50,200 nt of DNA from an uncultured Oscillibacter sp. (GCA_910585385.1 CAJUDV010000015.1:1-50200); one strand, 5' to 3'; counted from the first letter of the stretch, positions 40,317-50,200 are shown. The notes: generated by a model not told the origin, from the sequence alone. A program made the numbers and translations.

Positions 40317-42113
40317 TTACTTCTTCGCGGCGGTTCCTTTCTTTTTGGTCTCTCCGGCAGCTTTTTTCTCGGCGGCCTTCCGGGCAGGCTCCTTTTTCGC
40401 CCCGTTCTTGGTACCGGGCTTCCGGCCCCGCTTCTTGGGCTCCGCCTTCACATCGGCGGTCTCCCCGGCGGGAGCGGCTTTTTCCACGCTCCGCCCGGCG
40501 GAGGCCTTCTCCGCGGCGACGGTCTCCGGGACAGTCTCCGCCGCCGGAACGGGCTCCTCAAAAGGGCCGGCCTTCTCCTCAGCGGAAGCTTCCTCCGCGG
40601 GAGCGGCCGCCTCCTCCACGGAGACGGGCTCAGCGGCTGGGCTCGCCTCCACAGGAGCGGCCTCCGGGGCGGGCCAGACCTGCCCGGTGACGCCCGCGTA
40701 GATCCGCAGGTACTCTCCGGCGCTGCGGGCCCAGCTGAAATCGCACTCCATGGCCCGCTTCCGCAGGCGGCCGAAGGCATCGGGGAAGTCCTTGTACAGG
40801 TACACGGCCTCCCGGATGACGTGGAGCATGTCATTGCTGGCATAGTTGGCGAAGGTAAAGCCGTTTCCGGCGTCCCGCCAGGCCTCGTAGGGGTGGACGG
40901 TGTCTTTCAGTCCGCCGGTCTCCCGGACAATGGGCACCGTCCCGTAGCGCATGGCGATCATCTGGCTCAGTCCGCAGGGCTCGCTCTTGGAGGGCATCAG
41001 GAACAAATCCGCGCCGGCGTAGATGGCCATGGACAGCTCCTCGTTGTAGTCCAGGCGCACCGCCATCCGGCCCGGGTACTGCTGAGCGGCCCAGTGGAAA
41101 AACTCCTCGTACTTCTTGTCGCCTTTGCCCAGCACCACCAGCTGCATGGGGAGCTTCATCATATCATGAAGCACCTCACAAATCAAGTCTAAACCCTTGT
41201 GGGAGACCAAACGGCTCACGATAGCCACCACAGGCACATGGGGCTCCTCCCGCAGCCCCACAAGGCGCTGGAGGTGCGCCTTGTCGGCGTCCTTGCCGGA
41301 CATGTCCTCCGTACTGAACGCGGCGGCGATGCTGGGATCTTTGGCAGGGTCGTACCGGTCCATGTCGATGCCGTTGAGCACGCCGAACAGCTTGTACTCA
41401 CACTGGCGCATAACGCTCTCCATCCGGTGGGCGAAATAGGCCATTTTCAGCTCGTTGGCGTATGTAGGAGACACGGCGTTAACGGCGTCGGCGCAGAGAA
41501 CCGCGCCCTTTAAAAGGTTCAGGTCGCCGTCCATCAGCAGCGTGCCGTCCTCCACCCAGCCGGCGTCCAGGCCGAACAGATCGCCCAGGACATAGGGGTT
41601 GTAGCGGCCCTGGTACTCGATGTTATGGACGGTCAGCGTGGTCCGGACGGAACGGAAGCGCTCTTCCCGCACGCCGTCGTCTTTGAGGTAGACGGGCACC
41701 AGAGCGGTCTGCCAGTCGTTGCAGTTAATGACGTCGGGCCAGAACTTCATGTGGTCCAGCATCCGGACAATGGCCCGGGAGAAAAAGCCGAACCGCTCGC
41801 CGTCGTCCATGTAGCCGTACAGGTCCGGGCGGTCGAAGTACTGCTCGTTGTCCAGGAAGTACCAGATCACGCCATCCTTTTCCAGGGCAAACAGGCCGCA
41901 GTACACATGGCGCCAGGCCAGGTTCACATAGTCATAGCACAAAAAGGTCAGCTGATCGCCAAACCTCTCCCGGACGCGGCGGTACAGCGGCACCACCACC
42001 GCTACCTCCGCCCCCTCCGCGGCCAGGGCGGCAGGCAGGGAACCGGCCACGTCAGCCAGTCCTCCGGTTTTACAAAAAGGGACGGCCTCGCTGGTTGCAT
42101 ACAGAATTTTCAT
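40317..42113 (-). CDS. glgA: Glycogen synthase with Lys/Ala-rich C-terminal tail
   Basis: The 598-residue product is a GT5 glycogen synthase that elongates alpha-1,4-glucan from ADP-glucose. The ADP-glucose-binding KTGGLADV motif is at residues about 15-22, and the C-terminal PSKSEPCGLSQMIAMRYGT motif is near 380. The catalytic body ends at about residue 481, the usual full length. About 117 extra residues follow: first Ala/Glu/Pro-rich and acidic, then Lys-rich with an AT-hook-like KKRGRKPGTK and H1-like KKAA repeats. The start is ATG 42113 with AAGGAGC upstream; 28 further open codons upstream are not family-like. Confidence 0.95.
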   Translation of the reverse strand: MKILYATSEAVPFCKTGGLADVAGSLPAALAAEGAEVAVVVPLYRRVRERFGDQLTFLCYDYVNLAWRHVYCGLFALEKDGVIWYFLDNEQYFDRPDLYGYMDDGERFGFFSRAIVRMLDHMKFWPDVINCNDWQTALVPVYLKDDGVREERFRSVRTTLTVHNIEYQGRYNPYVLGDLFGLDAGWVEDGTLLMDGDLNLLKGAVLCADAVNAVSPTYANELKMAYFAHRMESVMRQCEYKLFGVLNGIDMDRYDPAKDPSIAAAFSTEDMSGKDADKAHLQRLVGLREEPHVPVVAIVSRLVSHKGLDLICEVLHDMMKLPMQLVVLGKGDKKYEEFFHWAAQQYPGRMAVRLDYNEELSMAIYAGADLFLMPSKSEPCGLSQMIAMRYGTVPIVRETGGLKDTVHPYEAWRDAGNGFTFANYASNDMLHVIREAVYLYKDFPDAFGRLRKRAMECDFSWARSAGEYLRIYAGVTGQVWPAPEAAPVEASPAAEPVSVEEAAAPAEEASAEEKAGPFEEPVPAAETVPETVAAEKASAGRSVEKAAPAGETADVKAEPKKRGRKPGTKNGAKKEPARKAAEKKAAGETKKKGTAAKK

Positions 42114-42168
42114 GTTTGATTGCTCCTTTTCTTCGTGTTCATCAGAATGTTTCCAATGCCCCACTTTC

Positions 42169-42221
42169 GCCGGAATGCTCCGGCGTTTACAACTCAATCA
42201 GGGGGAGCGCGCTCCCCCTGA
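42169..42221 (-). promoter_or_regulatory. Paired hairpins between glgD and glgA
   Basis: A stem CGCCGGAA/TCCGGCG (42169-42186) and a perfect 24-base palindrome TCAGGGGGAGC-GC-... (42198-42221) fill the only long gap (120 bases) in the glg operon. Neither has a U run. They could set the differing expression of the upstream and downstream halves. Confidence 0.5.
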
Positions 42222-42233
42222 CCAAAGTCTATA

Positions 42234-43339
42234 TCAGACAATGCTGCCCTTGGCCACCACAATGGGATAGGTGGCGTGGCCCATCAGGGTCCGGGACTCC
42301 TGAACCCTCACGTCCTTATCACAGATCACATAGGCCAGCTTGGCGCCGCTGTGGATCTCGGTGCCCTTGAAGAGCACGCTGTCCCGGACCACCGCCCCTT
42401 TGGCCACGTTGACGCCGGCAAAGAGAATGGAGTTCTCCACCACGCCCTCAATCCGGCAGCCCTCGGCCACCAGGGAATTGACGCACACGCCCTCCGGCCC
42501 CACGTAGGTGGAGGCCTTGTCAGTGCCTTTTGCCCGGATGGGACGGGCCGGGGTAAACAGCTCCGCACGGATGGCCGGGTCCAGCAGCTGCATGCTGCGG
42601 TCATAGTACTCCTTTACAGAGCGCATCTGGGCCGCAAAGCCGCTCCAGATATAGCTCCGCAGGTACAGCTCATCCTTCCGGGCCTGGAGCACGTCCCGCC
42701 GCCAGCTGTACTGGTCCTTTGCGGCGCACTCGTCCACCATCTCCTTGAGAAGCTTGGTGGAGACAATGTACACCTCCAGCCCCCGGTAGCCCCTGGGGCG
42801 GTGGAGATTGTACAGCACCTCCGTCACCCGCCCGTCGTTGATCTCAAAGTAGGTGCCGTCGTCGGTGGCAAAGCTGTCGTTTCCGCAAACCGCGGTAATG
42901 TCCGCTCCGGACTTTACGTGGCTCTCAAAAATATCGCCCAACGGCAGGTTGGCCACCAAATCGCCGTCCATCAGGGCCACATACTCCTGACGGATGGTGT
43001 CCAAATAGCTCCGCACGCCCGCTAAGGCCTCCATGTGGCCCCGAAAGGGCATGGCGCCCCAGCTCTGCTGATAATTGAACGGAGGCAGCATCCGCAGGCC
43101 GCCCCGCTTGCGGCTTAAATCCCAGGCCTTGCCGGTGCCCAGGTGGTCCAGCAGGCTCTGGTAGTGGCCGTGGAGCACAATGCCCACGTCCGTACTGCCG
43201 GCGTTCACCAGGCTGGAGAGGGCAAAATCCACCGCCCGGTACCGCCCGCCGAAGGGAATGGACGCCGCGGAGCGGATCTGGCCCAGCTCCTGCATCTCGT
43301 TGCGCTTTTCATAGGAGAAAATAATTCCGTGCAGTCCGT

Positions 43340-43343
<4 letters not shown>
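42234..43343 (-). CDS. glgD: Glucose-1-phosphate adenylyltransferase regulatory subunit GlgD
   Basis: The 369-residue paralogue of GlgC forms a hetero-oligomer with it in Firmicutes and raises its activity. The nucleotidyltransferase fold is present (SIPFGGRYRAVDFALS, VALMDGDLVANLP), but the N-terminal GGxGxRL nucleotide loop is replaced by SYEKRNEMQELG, as is typical of GlgD. A left-handed beta-helix domain with hexapeptide repeats ends the protein. The start overlaps the glgC stop by 4 bases. Confidence 0.95.
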
Positions 43344-44547
<1,204 letters not shown>

Positions 44548-44551
<4 letters not shown>

Positions 44552-46479
44552 TTCTCCACAAGCTCCTTTGCCTGTTTTTTGATCCTGGATTTCACGGGTT
44601 TGGGGAAGACGCCCTCTCCCCGCAGGAACACCGCGCCGAAGGCGGGAATCCTGATGGCGGCGGAGTGCTCCTTCCCGTGGGAGGGAATGGCCTCAACCGG
44701 AACGGGCTCTTTGTCTCCGAACCCATCGCCGCCGTAGGCGGGATCGTCGGTGTTGAAAACGGGGGTGTACCTCCGGTGGGCGGGAACGCCCATCCGGTAG
44801 TCCTCATAGGTATTGGGGGAGAAGTTTACCGCGCACATCAAATCCCGGCCCTTCTTGTCCTTGCGCAGAAAGACCACCACGTTGTTGTGGTTGTCGTCGT
44901 GCACCAGCCACTCGAAGCCCTCCAGGCTGAAGTCGATCTCCCACAGGGCGGGCTCTTTCTGATAGAAGGCGTTGATGTCCCGGAAGAACCGGTGAATCCT
45001 CTGGTTCTCCTCACTCTCCAGCAGATACCAGTCGATGGACTGGTGGGAGTTCCACTCGTGCCACTGGCCCAGCTCCGCGCCCATGAACATCAGCTTCTTG
45101 CCCGGGTGGGCCATGAGGTAGGCGTAAAATCCCCGCTCACAGCGCAGCTGATTTTCGTAGTCGCCGGGCATCTTTCCCACAACGGAGCCCTTCATGTGCA
45201 CCACCTCGTCGTGGGAGATGGGGAGCACAAAGTTCTCCGAAAACGCATACATGATGGAGAAGGTAATGTCCTTGTGGTGGTCCTGACGGAACCAGGGGTC
45301 CATTTTCAGGTAGTGGCACATGTCGTTCATCCAGCCCATGTTCCACTTGAGGTTGAAGCCCAATCCCCCCACGTCGGCGGGGCGGGTCACCAGGGGCCAG
45401 GCGGTGGACTCCTCGGCGATCATCAGCACATCGGGATTGACGGTAAAGGCCAGGGCGTTGAGCTCCCGCAAAAAGCCGATGGCCTCCAGATTCTCGTGGC
45501 CGCCGTATTTGTTGGGCGTCCATGCGCCGCCCTGGCGGTCATAGTCCAGATACAGCATGGACGCCACGGCGTCCACCCGCAGTCCGTCGATGTGGTACTC
45601 CTCCAGCCAGAACCGGGCGGAGGAGAAGAGGAAGCTCTTTACCTCCGGCCGGCCGTAGTCAAAGACCCGGGTGCCCCAGCTGGCGTGCTCCCGCTTGTTT
45701 GGATCGCCGTACTCATAGCAGCAGGTGCCGTCGAACTCATACAGGCCCTGCTCGTCCTTGCAGAAATGGGAGGGCACCCAGTCCAGCAGAACGGAAATGC
45801 CGTTTTTATGCATGTGGTTTACAAACCACATAAAGTCCTTGGGGGCGCCGAACCGGGAGGTGGGGGCAAAATATCCCGTGCACTGGTAGCCCCAGGAGTC
45901 GTCCAGGGGGTGCTCCGTCACCGGCAGCAGCTCAATGGCGTTATAGCCCATGTCCTTTACATAGGCCGCCAGCTCCTTCGCCAAATCCCGGTAGTCAATG
46001 AAGTCCCCGTTCTCCCGCAGCTTCCAGGAGCCCAGGTGAACCTCATAAATATTCAGCGGAGATGAATACACCGGGTGCTGGGCCCGCCGCTTGCGAAAGG
46101 CGGCGTCAGTCCAGTGAAAGCCCTCGATGTCGTACAGCTTGCTGGCCGTGGCGGGCCGGGTCTCCGTGTGAAAGCCATAGGGGTCCGCCTTCAGCCGGAC
46201 CTTTCCATCCTCCCCTGTCACGGCATATTTATAAGCGGTATATTCCGTCAATCCGGGAATGAATCCCTCCCAGACCTCGCCCACATGAATTAAACGATTA
46301 GCCTGTTCATCCCAGCCGTTAAAATCCCCCACCACAGACACACATTTCGCGTGGGGGGCCCAGACCCGAAAGCCCCAGCCCTTTTTGCCCCGCTTCTCGG
46401 TGGGATGGGCGCCGAACCAGCGCCAGCCCTCGCTCAGCGTTCCGGCGTGGAAGCGCTCGGCTGCTTTGCTGTTTGCCAT
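44548..46479 (-). CDS. glgB: 1,4-alpha-glucan branching enzyme
   Basis: The 643-residue GH13 enzyme introduces alpha-1,6 branches. An N-terminal CBM48 domain (GWGFRVWAPHAKCVSVVGDFNGW) precedes the barrel. The catalytic set is visible: nucleophile Asp in DGLRVDAVASMLY, acid/base Glu in IAEESTAWP, and the His-Asp pair in PISHDEVVH. The frame is open 66 codons upstream, but ATG 46479 is preceded by AGGAGAG and the upstream residues include the promoter. It is the first gene of the glgBCDAP operon. Confidence 0.97.
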
Positions 46480-46578
46480 GTAACTCTCCTCTCCCCGCCT
46501 GCCCGCGGCGACGGCGGCCTCCTTGTTTGAGAAGCGCCCCGCTTCCCGCTTTTCCAAGATATACCGTATATTGTGTTT

Positions 46579-46607
46579 ATTATACTTCTTGAAGGAAACA
46601 CCGTCAA
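46579..46607 (-). promoter_or_regulatory. Promoter of the glgBCDAP operon
   Basis: On the minus strand TTGACG (46602-46607), 17 bases and TATAAT (46579-46584), 100 bases before glgB. It is near consensus, implying strong basal transcription. Confidence 0.85.
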
Positions 46608-46771
46608 GAATGGTCCTGTCGAAAAAGAGAAAAGACTTTTGGTGAATATATCCAATTTCTTTTCGCATTTTCACCATATTTTATGTGCACCTTTGGCGTT
46701 TTACACAGAAGTTTACTGAAACAACCGCCTCACAATTTCCGCCAGGCGGACCAAAACGGCCGTCTTTCCGG

Positions 46772-46800
46772 TTGATTTTGCCGTCCCGCCCTGCTACAAT
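46772..46800 (+). promoter_or_regulatory. Promoter of the tauE-like gene
   Basis: TTGATT (46772-46777), 17 bases and TACAAT (46795-46800, with an upstream TGC, extended -10). The leader to the start codon is about 310 bases and contains the MITE-like element. Confidence 0.65.
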
Positions 46801-46915
46801 AGACAGAAATCTGTCCTGAATCGTCAGCGCCCCGGGATTTCAAGCTTTTCCGGCGCCGTCCAGCGGAAATTGATGGCGTGAAGAAGCATCGGGGATTGAT
46901 TCAGCGGTTCCTTAG

Positions 46916-47074
46916 GCTTTGTTTGATAAATGACGGAATGCCCAACGGCGAGAGATTTTTTCGCCAATCAAGGCGGTTTGACGCAGCCATACTTTGTGTA
47001 TGGCAAGGAAAATCAACGCAGAGCGGCGAAAAAAGGTCCGTCGTTTGGGCGTTTTGACATTTTTCAAACAAGGT
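46916..47074. mobile_element. MITE-like element with terminal inverted repeats
   Basis: The ends form imperfect 27-base inverted repeats (46916-46942 against 47048-47074, 20 of 27 positions matching, common core TTGTTTGA and AAATG). Inside is a perfect stem GCCATAC/GTATGGC (46986-47004). It is about 159 bp long, encodes nothing and is AT-richer than its surroundings. Non-autonomous transposable origin is inferred. Confidence 0.55.
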
Positions 47075-47115
47075 CTAAGCGTGCTGACAATATCAACCCA
47101 GAAGGAGACCTGCCT

Positions 47116-47928
47116 ATGCTCTCCCTGCTCACAAAAATCACCGTTGACGGCTTTGCCCTGTGGATTGTACTGCTGCTGTGCCTGGGCGTGTTTTTGGCCT
47201 CCTTCATGGACGCCATCGCCGGCGGCGGCGGAATTATCTCCGGCCCCGCCCACCTCATTGCCTTTGGAAATCTCCCCGCCCCCTACGCCCTTGGCACCAA
47301 CAAGGTATCCGCGGCCATCGGCACCGTCTTCTCCACCGCGCGGTTCATCAAAAACGGCTATGTGAACTGGAGGCTCTTCGCCCCCTCCATCGCCTTCGCT
47401 CTGGCGGGCTCTGTCATCGGCACCTGGCTGCAGCACCGCACGCCGGACGCGGTTTTGAAGTATATGCTGCTGGCCGTGCTGCCGGTGGTGGCGGTCATCA
47501 CCCTGCGGAACCACGACTGGCCCGACGAGCCGGGGGAGATCCCCTTTAAAAAACAGGCGGCCATTGTCTGGGCGGCGGCGTTTATCATCGGCGGCTACGA
47601 CGGGTACTACGGCCCCGGTACCGGAACCTTTCTGATGATCGCCTTTATCCGCTTCGCCAAGCTGGACACCCGCCACGCCGCCGGCGGCGTGAAGATCATC
47701 AACCTCTCCAGCAACATCGGCAGCCTGGTGACTCAGCTGGCCAGCGGATATGTTTTTTTGCGGGTGGGCCTCATTGCGGCGCTGTTCTCCATCGCCGGGC
47801 ACTACATCGGTTCAGGCCTCGCCATTAAGAACGGCAGCAAAATTGTCCGTCCCACCGTCATCATCGTGCTGATCCTGCTGACGCTGAAAGTGGGCAGCGA
47901 GCTGCTGTTCCCCGAGTTTTGGGCCTGA
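47116..47928 (+). CDS. TauE/SafE family sulfite/organosulfonate exporter-like protein
   Basis: The 270-residue integral membrane protein has about eight spans in two halves. The first half carries AGGGGIISGP near residue 36 and LGTNKVSAAIGT near 58, and the second half GGYDGYYGPGTGTF near 160 with AAGGVKIINLSSN, the duplicated loop motifs of the family (PF01925). Members export sulfite, sulfoacetate or related anions, or are uncharacterised permeases. GAAGGAGAC precedes ATG 47116; 62 further open codons upstream lie inside the MITE-like element and are not family-like. Confidence 0.88.
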   Translation: MLSLLTKITVDGFALWIVLLLCLGVFLASFMDAIAGGGGIISGPAHLIAFGNLPAPYALGTNKVSAAIGTVFSTARFIKNGYVNWRLFAPSIAFALAGSVIGTWLQHRTPDAVLKYMLLAVLPVVAVITLRNHDWPDEPGEIPFKKQAAIVWAAAFIIGGYDGYYGPGTGTFLMIAFIRFAKLDTRHAAGGVKIINLSSNIGSLVTQLASGYVFLRVGLIAALFSIAGHYIGSGLAIKNGSKIVRPTVIIVLILLTLKVGSELLFPEFWA

Positions 47929-47994
47929 CGCTTTGCATTTAAGCCATTTCCAAAGCTCTGTCACTTCGCGGCCGTGGGGGCTGAACGCACCCTC

Positions 47995-48024
47995 CGCCTC
48001 TCCGCCGCGGCGGTGAGGCGTTTT
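47995..48024 (+). terminator. Terminator of the tauE-like gene
   Basis: A nearly perfect stem CGCCTC-T-CCGCCG with its complement (47995-48020) ends in TTTT. Confidence 0.75.
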
Positions 48025-48099
48025 CCGCGGGGAGAGGCGCACCATATTTTGTGAAAAAAGAGACGGCATTTTACACAGGGCGGACGAAGGGAGTTCCAT

Positions 48100-48804
48100 A
48101 TGAAAAAAAGCATCGGCATTCTGGGCGGCATGGGGCCGCTGGCCACGGCGGACCTATTCCAGAAGATCATCTCTCTCACCGCCGCCGCCAGCGACAACGA
48201 GCATATCCGCGTATATATCGACAGCAACTCCTCCATTCCCGACCGGACGGAGGCCATCCTCAGCGGCGGACCGGACCCCCTGCCCGCCATGCGGGACTCC
48301 CTGCGAAAGCTGGAGGCCTGCGGGGCGGACTGTGTCGTTATGCCATGCAACACCGCCCACTATTTCCTTCCCCGCCTTCAGGGGCTGACGGACATTCCCT
48401 TTCTCAGCATGCTGGAGGCGGCAGCAGCCGCCTGCCGCGCCCGCTTCCCCGGGGAAACCGCCGCCGTGCTGGCCACCCGGGGCACCCTGTCCGCCGGGCT
48501 GTATCAGGCGGCCCTGGAGACGGCGGGCGTCCCCTGCCTTCTGCCGGGGGAGACGGAGCGGGACGCGCTGATGGAGGTCATCTACAGCGGCGTCAAGGCC
48601 GGTGCGCCGCCGGAGCGCTACCGGGCGGCCCTTCTCTCCGTGTTGGAGGCACTCTCCGCCGGGGGAGCGGACTACTTCATTCTGGGCTGCACGGAGCTGC
48701 CTCTGGCCTTCCGTCTGCTGGGGCTGTCCCACCCCAGCCTGGACCCCACGGAGGAACTGGCCAAAGCCGCCGTTCGGTTCTGCGGGTATCCTCTCAAGGG
48801 CTGA
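48100..48804 (+). CDS. Aspartate/glutamate racemase family protein
   Basis: The 234-residue enzyme is of the Asp/Glu/hydantoin racemase superfamily, closest in look to aspartate racemases (YgeA/RacX type). The two catalytic cysteines are in MPCNTAH (about residue 83) and LGCTELPL (about residue 199), both intact. The N-terminal IGILGGMGPLATADLF is typical. It would make D-aspartate or another D-amino acid for the wall. AAGGGAG precedes the start. The next gene, an acidic amino-acid symporter, may be functionally related although it has its own promoter. Confidence 0.9.
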   Translation: MKKSIGILGGMGPLATADLFQKIISLTAAASDNEHIRVYIDSNSSIPDRTEAILSGGPDPLPAMRDSLRKLEACGADCVVMPCNTAHYFLPRLQGLTDIPFLSMLEAAAAACRARFPGETAAVLATRGTLSAGLYQAALETAGVPCLLPGETERDALMEVIYSGVKAGAPPERYRAALLSVLEALSAGGADYFILGCTELPLAFRLLGLSHPSLDPTEELAKAAVRFCGYPLKG

Positions 48805-48839
48805 CGGAGGATCCTTTTTGACATTTTGCTAAAATCAGC

Positions 48840-48868
48840 TTTACAAACGGCCGTCTTTTTGTTATAAT
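48840..48868 (+). promoter_or_regulatory. Promoter of the symporter gene
   Basis: TTTACA (48840-48845), 17 bases and a perfect TATAAT (48863-48868). The leader of about 78 bases can fold as TCCTC/GAGGA plus GCCC/GGGC. Confidence 0.8.
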
Positions 48869-48952
48869 ATGACAATCCTCAAGGCCCGACGCAGACGGCG
48901 AAGGGCTGAGAGGATGATACGAGAGAGGAAAATCTGATAATGAGGTGAGTGT

Positions 48953-50167
48953 ATGAAGAAGAAAATGAGTCTCCCCATGCAAATCCTGATCGCACTGGTG
49001 GCAGGTATTGCGGTGGGTCTGGTGTGCTATTTCGGCGGCTTCGCCGACATCACCACCAACTACTTAAAGCCCTTCGGCGACATCTTCGTCAACCTGTTGA
49101 AATTCATCGTGGTGCCGGTGGTGCTGCTGAGCATGATCGACGGCATCATCTCCATGAACGACATGCGCAAGGTGGGCTCTGTAGGCGTTAAAACCGTGGT
49201 CTACTTCCTCTGCACCACAGCCATTGCCTGCGTCATCGGCCTGGTGTTCGCCAACATCTTCAACGGCGCCGGCCTGTTCCCCGTGCTGGACGCCGCCAGC
49301 GCCGAGTACGAGGCCAAGGAGTTCGGCGGCTTTATGTCCACCCTGGTAGCCATCTTCCCCACCAACATGTGGAAGTCCTTTACCGACGCCAACATGCTCC
49401 AGGTCATTGTCATCTCCCTGTTCCTAGGCGGCTCCATCCTGGCCGCCGGAGAGCGGGCAAAGCTGTGCCGTGACTTTGTCTCCTCCGCCTACGCCGTCAT
49501 TGAACAGCTGATGAGCTTCATCATCAGCCTGGCGCCCATCGGCGTGTTCACCTACATGGCGTGGGTCGTGGCCACCCAGGGCTCCGAGGTTCTGGTATCC
49601 CTGCTGCTGGTCATCGTCTGCGCGTATCTGGGCTATATCGTCCACGCCGTGGTAGTCTACTCCCTGTCCGCTAAGATCTTCGTGGGCATGAGCCCCGTCA
49701 AGTTCTTCAAAGGGGCCTTCGCCGCCATGATCTTCGCCTTTACCTCCACGTCCTCCGCGGCCACCCTGCCGGTGTCCAAGGAGTGCGCCGCGGAGCTGGG
49801 CGCGGAGGACGACATCGCCTCCTTCGTCCTGCCCCTGGGCTCCACCATCAACATGGACGGCACCGCCATCTACCAGTGTGTGGCCACCGTGTTCCTGGCC
49901 TCCTGCGCCAACATCCATCTGACCATCGGCCAGATGGTCATCGTGGTGGTCACCGCCACCCTGGCCTCCATCGGCACCGCCGGCGTCTCCGGTGCGGGCA
50001 TGATCATGCTGGCCATGGTGCTGGAGGCCCTGGGCATCCCCGTGGCCTATATCGGGCTCATCGTGGCCGTGGACCGGATCTTCGACATGGGCCGCACCTG
50101 CCTGAACGTCACCGGCGACATCGCCTGCTCCGTGTGCGTCACCAAGTGGGAGGGCAAGAAGAAGTAA
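48953..50167 (+). CDS. Dicarboxylate/amino acid:cation symporter (DAACS family)
   Basis: The 404-residue secondary transporter is of the GltP/GltT/DctA family and imports glutamate, aspartate or C4-dicarboxylates with Na+ or H+. It has about eight membrane spans. The serine-rich re-entrant loop STSSAATLP (about residue 270), the substrate/Na+ motif STINMDGTA (about 305) and the last-helix signature DRIFDMGRTCLNVTGD are intact. The Arg in that signature favours acidic amino acids over neutral ones. GAGGTGAG precedes the ATG. The start of a possible terminator (50174-50196) follows at the window edge. Confidence 0.94.
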   Translation: MKKKMSLPMQILIALVAGIAVGLVCYFGGFADITTNYLKPFGDIFVNLLKFIVVPVVLLSMIDGIISMNDMRKVGSVGVKTVVYFLCTTAIACVIGLVFANIFNGAGLFPVLDAASAEYEAKEFGGFMSTLVAIFPTNMWKSFTDANMLQVIVISLFLGGSILAAGERAKLCRDFVSSAYAVIEQLMSFIISLAPIGVFTYMAWVVATQGSEVLVSLLLVIVCAYLGYIVHAVVVYSLSAKIFVGMSPVKFFKGAFAAMIFAFTSTSSAATLPVSKECAAELGAEDDIASFVLPLGSTINMDGTAIYQCVATVFLASCANIHLTIGQMVIVVVTATLASIGTAGVSGAGMIMLAMVLEALGIPVAYIGLIVAVDRIFDMGRTCLNVTGDIACSVCVTKWEGKKK

Positions 50168-50200
50168 GCAAACGTCCTGTTTTAGCCGAAAAGGGACTGC

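Noticed and set aside
37806..41192. 1128-codon open frame on the plus strand opposite glgP/glgA
   Set aside because: It is a shadow of the GC-rich minus-strand genes: no ribosome site, low-complexity composition, and the opposite strand encodes two unmistakable enzymes.
46480..46677. 66-codon N-terminal extension of glgB
   Set aside because: It contains the operon promoter (46579-46607); the ATG at 46479 has AGGAGAG and begins at the family N-terminus.
46930..47115. 62-codon N-terminal extension of the tauE-like gene
   Set aside because: It lies almost entirely in the MITE-like element, is not membrane-protein-like, and a good GAAGGAGAC site serves the ATG at 47116.
48901..48945. Possible TPP riboswitch before the symporter gene
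   Set aside because: GGGCTGAGA and CTGATAATG resemble TPP words, but the 5' GGGGTGC arm and the GCGTAGGGA 3' core are missing, spacing is wrong, and the downstream gene is not a thiamine gene.

Overview
The window comes from a high-GC, endospore-forming, obligately anaerobic member of the Clostridia. The gene content fits the Oscillospirales (a Flavonifractor/Lawsonibacter/Dysosmobacter-like gut bacterium). This is inferred from the dipicolinate synthase genes, spoIIID, a bofA-type gene, a class III (oxygen-sensitive) ribonucleotide reductase, S-layer-homology proteins, the GlgC+GlgD glycogen pathway typical of Firmicutes, and housekeeping genes of Firmicutes type; no 16S or marker search was possible. 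Coding density is high, and nothing looks like a prophage, a CRISPR array, an rRNA or tRNA gene, or a transposase-bearing element.

Layout. 0-5.5 kb (mostly minus): a DegV lipid-binding protein, dpaB-dpaA (spore dipicolinate) behind a sigma-K-like promoter, a lipoprotein, and CCA-adding enzyme. 5.5-7.5 kb (plus): murC and a prolyl-tRNA editing protein. 7.5-10.8 kb (minus): an LCP cell-wall ligase with an S-layer-anchored transglutaminase, then spoIIID with a co-directional small gene and a sigma-E-like promoter. 10.9-14 kb (plus): nrdD, an unlisted 46-residue zinc-ribbon gene, and nrdG, behind two NrdR boxes. 14-18.4 kb (minus): a three-gene ABC importer of the TrpXYZ type and an FAH-family hydrolase, separated by a palindrome-rich 193-bp duplication. 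18.4-27.7 kb (mostly plus): pyrG with a leader terminator, an M24 peptidase, an AT-richer kinase-like gene, a CBS/DRTGG pyrophosphatase, tadA (minus), yaaL-bofA, rplM-rpsI, and a membrane/HTH/membrane operon. 28-33.6 kb: an orphan peptide-binding lipoprotein, a DEAD helicase with a VOC protein, an XRE regulator followed by four tandem hairpins, and an ECF sigma/anti-sigma pair. 34-37.5 kb (plus): a response-regulator diguanylate cyclase, a PilZ receptor, and an S-layer protein with an internal duplication. 37.8-46.6 kb (minus): a complete glycogen operon glgB-glgC-glgD-glgA-glgP with a strong promoter. 46.7-50.2 kb (plus): a TauE exporter whose leader carries a MITE-like element, an Asp/Glu racemase-family protein, and a dicarboxylate/amino-acid:cation symporter.

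How the parts connect. Several sporulation functions (SpoIIID, DpaAB, BofA) are scattered, each with its own apparent control. The glycogen operon encodes every step from glucose-1-phosphate to branched glycogen and back. The c-di-GMP synthase/receptor pair sits directly upstream of a surface protein, which suggests but does not prove a link.

The best candidates for something undescribed are the tiny zinc-ribbon gene between nrdD and nrdG, the histone-H1-like tail on glycogen synthase, the 36-bp-repeat-flanked palindrome cluster at the end of the ABC ATPase gene, and the MITE-like element upstream of tauE. No clearly novel multi-gene system was identified.
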